A stretch of DNA of 64,000 nt from Bacillota bacterium (GTDB lineage Bacteria; Bacillota; Clostridia; Christensenellales; SZUA-584), in assembly GCA_023459495.1 (NCBI GenBank), contig JAEWTL010000077.1:255662-319661 (forward strand). The letters are read 5' to 3'. The notes beneath the pieces were generated by a model that saw only the letters and a program-made list of their open reading frames with translations, had not been told where the DNA came from and did not search any database. The translations under genes were made by a program, and so were the position numbers. Shown here piece by piece: positions 61,589 to 64,000 of this stretch (positions are counted from its first letter, which is position 1; every line of letters begins with the position of its first letter).

Positions 61589-61619
61589 AAGACCGCCTCC
61601 GTGAGGAAGCGGCCTTTTT
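61589..61619 (+). terminator. Terminator after the plus-strand MATE gene
   Basis: GACCGCCTC-cgtgagg-AAGCGGCC stem followed by TTTTTG, between convergent genes. Confidence 0.65.
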
Positions 61620-61620
61620 G

Positions 61621-62751
61621 TTATGCCCAGACTTCTTCGGCGATCTCCTTTACCAGCCGGATCTTCGCCCACTGCTCCGCCTCCGTGAGGATGTTGCCCT
61701 CCTCGGTGGAAGCAAAGCCGCATTGCGGGCTGAGGCACAGCCGGTCCAGCGGGACATAAGCGGCGGCTTCACGGATGCGCGCTTTGATGCGCTCCTTATC
61801 CTCCACCTCAGGCCGTTTCGAGGTGATCAGGCCGAGCACCACCAGCTTATCCCCGGAAACTTCGGCCAACGGTTCAAAGCCGCCCGAACGGTCGTCGTCA
61901 AACTCCAGATAATACGCGCTCACGTTTTCCCCGCCGAACAGCGCTTTTGCCACCGGCTCATAGCCGCCGCTCGTCGCCCAGGTGGAATGGTAGTTGCCGC
62001 GGCACACGTGCGTGGTGACCGCAAGGTCCTTCGGCAGTCCGGCAACGGCGTCGTTGTTCAGCCGCAGGTAAAGCTGCTGCAGCGCTTCCGGATTATACCC
62101 TTCTCCCGCCATGCTTCTCCAGAACCCCGTATCGCAGAGCATACCCCAGGTGCAGTCGTCCAGCTGGACATTGCGGCAGCCTTCCTCATACAGCGCCAGT
62201 ATGAAGTCGCGGTAGGCGGCGGACAGGTCGCGGTACAGCTCCTCGCGGTCCGGATAGACGGCCTCGATGAACTGTTCGTTTTCGCCCCGGACCAGCTCCG
62301 CATAGCACTGGGCGGGCGACGGGATGGTCTGCCGCGTGAGCGCGCGGCCTGCGGCGGCTTTGCGCAGGAACCGGTAGTGGGCGATAAACGGATGGCTGCT
62401 GAAGCGAATCTTGCCGCTCAACCGGGCGGAGTCGGCTCGGGTCTCCTCGCCGTGGAATAAGTAACCGTGGTCCAGCTCCACATGGTCGATCCCGTCCAAG
62501 CCCCACATGAAATCCAGATGCCAGTAACTGCGGCGAAATTCGCCGTCCGTAACGGATTTCAACCCGGACTCGATCTGCTTTTCCACAAGGCTGCGGATGC
62601 ACTCATCCTCCACTCTGGCAAGCTGCTCCTGCGAAAGCTTCCCCTCCGCAAACGCCTGTCTGGCCTGCTTCAATTCTTCGGGCCGCAAAAAGCTTCCGAC
62701 GATGTCAAAGCGGAATGGCGCGGCTGTGCGTTCTGTAAAATGTGTACCCAT
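61621..62751 (-). CDS. Cobalamin-independent methionine synthase family protein (YxjG/YxjH-like)
   Basis: 376 residues, corresponding to the C-terminal catalytic half of MetE. The zinc ligands are in TTHVCRGNYHS (His, Cys) and LSPQCGFAS (Cys), with the conserved opening DIVGSFLRPEELKQAR. Such short forms methylate homocysteine from donors other than the polyglutamate folate or act in methionine salvage. Start at 62751 with AAAGGAG 8 nt upstream. A LysR gene directly upstream on the same strand is its likely regulator. I see no S-box or other methionine riboswitch before it. Confidence 0.9.
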   Translation of the reverse strand: MGTHFTERTAAPFRFDIVGSFLRPEELKQARQAFAEGKLSQEQLARVEDECIRSLVEKQIESGLKSVTDGEFRRSYWHLDFMWGLDGIDHVELDHGYLFHGEETRADSARLSGKIRFSSHPFIAHYRFLRKAAAGRALTRQTIPSPAQCYAELVRGENEQFIEAVYPDREELYRDLSAAYRDFILALYEEGCRNVQLDDCTWGMLCDTGFWRSMAGEGYNPEALQQLYLRLNNDAVAGLPKDLAVTTHVCRGNYHSTWATSGGYEPVAKALFGGENVSAYYLEFDDDRSGGFEPLAEVSGDKLVVLGLITSKRPEVEDKERIKARIREAAAYVPLDRLCLSPQCGFASTEEGNILTEAEQWAKIRLVKEIAEEVWA

Positions 62752-62858
62752 GGGCTTCTCTCCTTTTCTTGAATTGCCCCTATGATACACGACACGCCGC
62801 ACGATGCGTTAATACTTGATTTGTATCCTATTTGATAGTTTTAAGTTATCACGAGGTG

Positions 62859-63770
62859 TCACTGTTGGTACGATTCGATGTACTCCTTCAGCAGAGCAAT
62901 GTACCGCTCGCTGATAGCGCTCAGCGGGTAGCCTGTGTCGTAGATGTAACCGATCTCCATCCTCTCGCTGCTCTCCAGCGGGATGGAGACGATCTCGGTG
63001 CCGTTAAGGTCGCTGCTTAAGATGCCGGAACAGATCGTGTAGCCGTCAAGCCCGATCAGCAGGTTGAACAGTGTCGCCCGGTCGGAGACCACGATGCTCT
63101 TGGGGCTGAACTCCACGCTGTGCAGCTCTTCCGAAAAGTAGAACGAGTTGTATATCCCCTGCTCGTAGCTCAGGCGCGGATAAGGCTGCAGGTCCCCCAG
63201 CTTAACCGACGTTCTGCCCACCAACGGATTCCGGCGGCTGACGAACACATGGGGCTCTGCCGTAAACAGGGGTACAAAGCGCAGCTCGTTGCTGTGGATG
63301 ATGCGCTGGATCACTTCCTTGTTGAACTCGCTCAGATACAGAATGCCGATCTCGCTTCTGCGGGTGCGCACATCCTCGATGATATCGTAGGTGCGGGATT
63401 CCCTCAGGGAGAACTCGTAGCGGGCCTGCCCGTATTCGCGCACCAGCGCCACAAACGCGTTCACCACGAACGCATAATGCTGTGCGGAGATTGCAAACAC
63501 ACGGCGTACCGGCGCGTCCTGCTGGTACTGTTGCTCCAAAAGCTCCACCTGTTCCATGACCTGCCGGGCGTAGGACAGAAACTTCGTTCCTTCCTCCGTG
63601 AGGGTGATCCCCCGGTTGTTCCGGCAGAAGATGACGATCCCCTTCTCCTTTTCCAGTTCGGCCACCGCTTTGGAAAGGCTGGGCTGCGAGACAAAGAGGG
63701 CCTTCGCCGCAGTATGAAACGACCCTGTCTGAGCGATCGTGATCACGTATCGAAGCTGCTGTAACGTCAT
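62859..63770 (-). CDS. LysR family transcriptional regulator
   Basis: 303 residues. N-terminal winged helix (MTLQQLRYVITIAQTGSFHT, AAKALFVSQPSLSKAVAELE) and a periplasmic-binding-protein-like effector domain (about 90-300). Start at 63770 rather than 63782, where the ribosome site abuts the ATG. It is 107 nt upstream of the MetE-like gene in the same direction, a frequent pairing. Effector unknown, perhaps homocysteine as for MetR. Confidence 0.92.
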   Translation of the reverse strand: MTLQQLRYVITIAQTGSFHTAAKALFVSQPSLSKAVAELEKEKGIVIFCRNNRGITLTEEGTKFLSYARQVMEQVELLEQQYQQDAPVRRVFAISAQHYAFVVNAFVALVREYGQARYEFSLRESRTYDIIEDVRTRRSEIGILYLSEFNKEVIQRIIHSNELRFVPLFTAEPHVFVSRRNPLVGRTSVKLGDLQPYPRLSYEQGIYNSFYFSEELHSVEFSPKSIVVSDRATLFNLLIGLDGYTICSGILSSDLNGTEIVSIPLESSERMEIGYIYDTGYPLSAISERYIALLKEYIESYQQ

Positions 63771-63882
63771 ATCTGCCACCATCCTGTTTGGATATTGGTC
63801 TTTGCCGCGACAGACAACTGATTATCGCACACCATTGAATTGATATTTCTGTCCGTCTCCGGTATACAATATCAATAATCAT

Positions 63883-64000
63883 CCACCCCTTCAAGGGGTG
63901 GTCTTTATTGGAGCCCTATAAGGGCCTCTTACCAGCAATGCCTAAAGGCATATTACAGTTCCGCCAACCGCGTGGAGCCTGTTACCAGCAACCCTTAAAA
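63883..64000 (-). mobile_element. Probable IS200/IS605-type right end with tnpB-like C-terminal codons (partial)
   Basis: CCACCCCTT-c-AAGGGGTGG (63883-63901) is a subterminal hairpin of the sort found at IS200/IS605 ends. Inside it lie further short hairpins (GAGCCCTATAAGGGCCTC, TGCCTAAAGGCA) and, reading in from the edge on the minus strand, codons for VAGNRLHAVGGTVICL then TAG at 63944-63942, reminiscent of TnpB C-termini. The rest of the element lies beyond the window. Confidence 0.45.

Noticed and set aside
62752..62858. S-box or T-box before the MetE-like gene
   Set aside because: The spacer is only 107 nt, AT-rich and without conserved aptamer elements or a terminator.
2..64000. CRISPR array, prophage or integrative element
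   Set aside because: No regularly spaced direct repeats, no phage structural, integrase or conjugation genes seen; repeats present are irregular intergenic hairpins.

Overview
The window reads as one contiguous piece of a moderately GC-rich Bacillota chromosome, most likely class Clostridia. The evidence is Shine-Dalgarno-led genes with consensus sigma-A promoters, a rplS-rbgA-rnhB-yraN-comM-dprA-topA-trmFO-hslV-hslU gene series, MelB/GPH-like and MATE transporters, YozG/DUF2975 and PadR/DUF1700/DUF4097 modules, and many short hairpin-rich intergenic repeats. No rRNA, tRNA, CRISPR array or prophage was recognised. The only insertion-sequence signal is a probable IS200/IS605-type end at the extreme right edge. 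Two spacers carry short MITE-like inverted repeats.

Layout. 0-5.1 kb: an MgtC protein, a Cys-rich DUF3795 protein, a surface DUF916-like protein, and a sugar-1-phosphate nucleotidyltransferase fused to a decayed phosphomannomutase domain. 5.1-8.7 kb: lower-GC accessory DNA with a self-contained MarR operon and two tiny membrane proteins. 8.8-17 kb: hslU, hslV, trmFO, topA and dprA on the minus strand, with a TetR/SDR pair wedged between topA and dprA. 17-22.4 kb: a Cys-rich mini-protein, a membrane-anchored-looking superfamily 2 helicase with an MmcQ/YjbR protein, and rtcB behind an attenuator-like leader. 22.4-26.6 kb: a glycoside hydrolase 2/MFS operon with a divergent AraC regulator. 26.6-35.8 kb: comM, a protein-mannosylation-type cassette (GtrA, PMT and a second polyprenol-dependent glycosyltransferase), then yraN, rnhB, rbgA and rplS. 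35.8-43.8 kb: peptidases, a thioesterase, a beta-CASP nuclease gene behind a c-di-GMP-I riboswitch, a chemoreceptor, and a YozG/DUF2975 operon that includes an overlooked 37-codon gene. 43.9-50.4 kb: rmuC, a 17-cysteine mini-protein, an HtrA protease and the mntR/mntH manganese pair. 50.6-54.6 kb: PadR/DUF1700/DUF4097 and LytTR/DUF3021/methyltransferase operons. 54.6-64 kb: a molybdopterin lipoprotein, an acyltransferase/glycosyltransferase pair, two divergent MATE pumps, a MetE-like enzyme and a LysR regulator.

Two regulatory constructions stand out. First, rtcB (RNA ligase) is preceded by a perfect-consensus promoter, a 26-codon leader ORF, a strong intrinsic terminator, and a 9-nt segment inside the leader ORF that is exactly complementary to the terminator's 5' arm. 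This is the architecture of translation-coupled attenuation. Second, a c-di-GMP-I riboswitch with its own perfect-consensus promoter and an overlapping terminator precedes a beta-CASP metallo-beta-lactamase nuclease gene, which suggests second-messenger control of an RNA- or DNA-processing enzyme. The ancestral rplS-to-hslU housekeeping series is still readable on the minus strand but has been opened at several joints by cargo genes.
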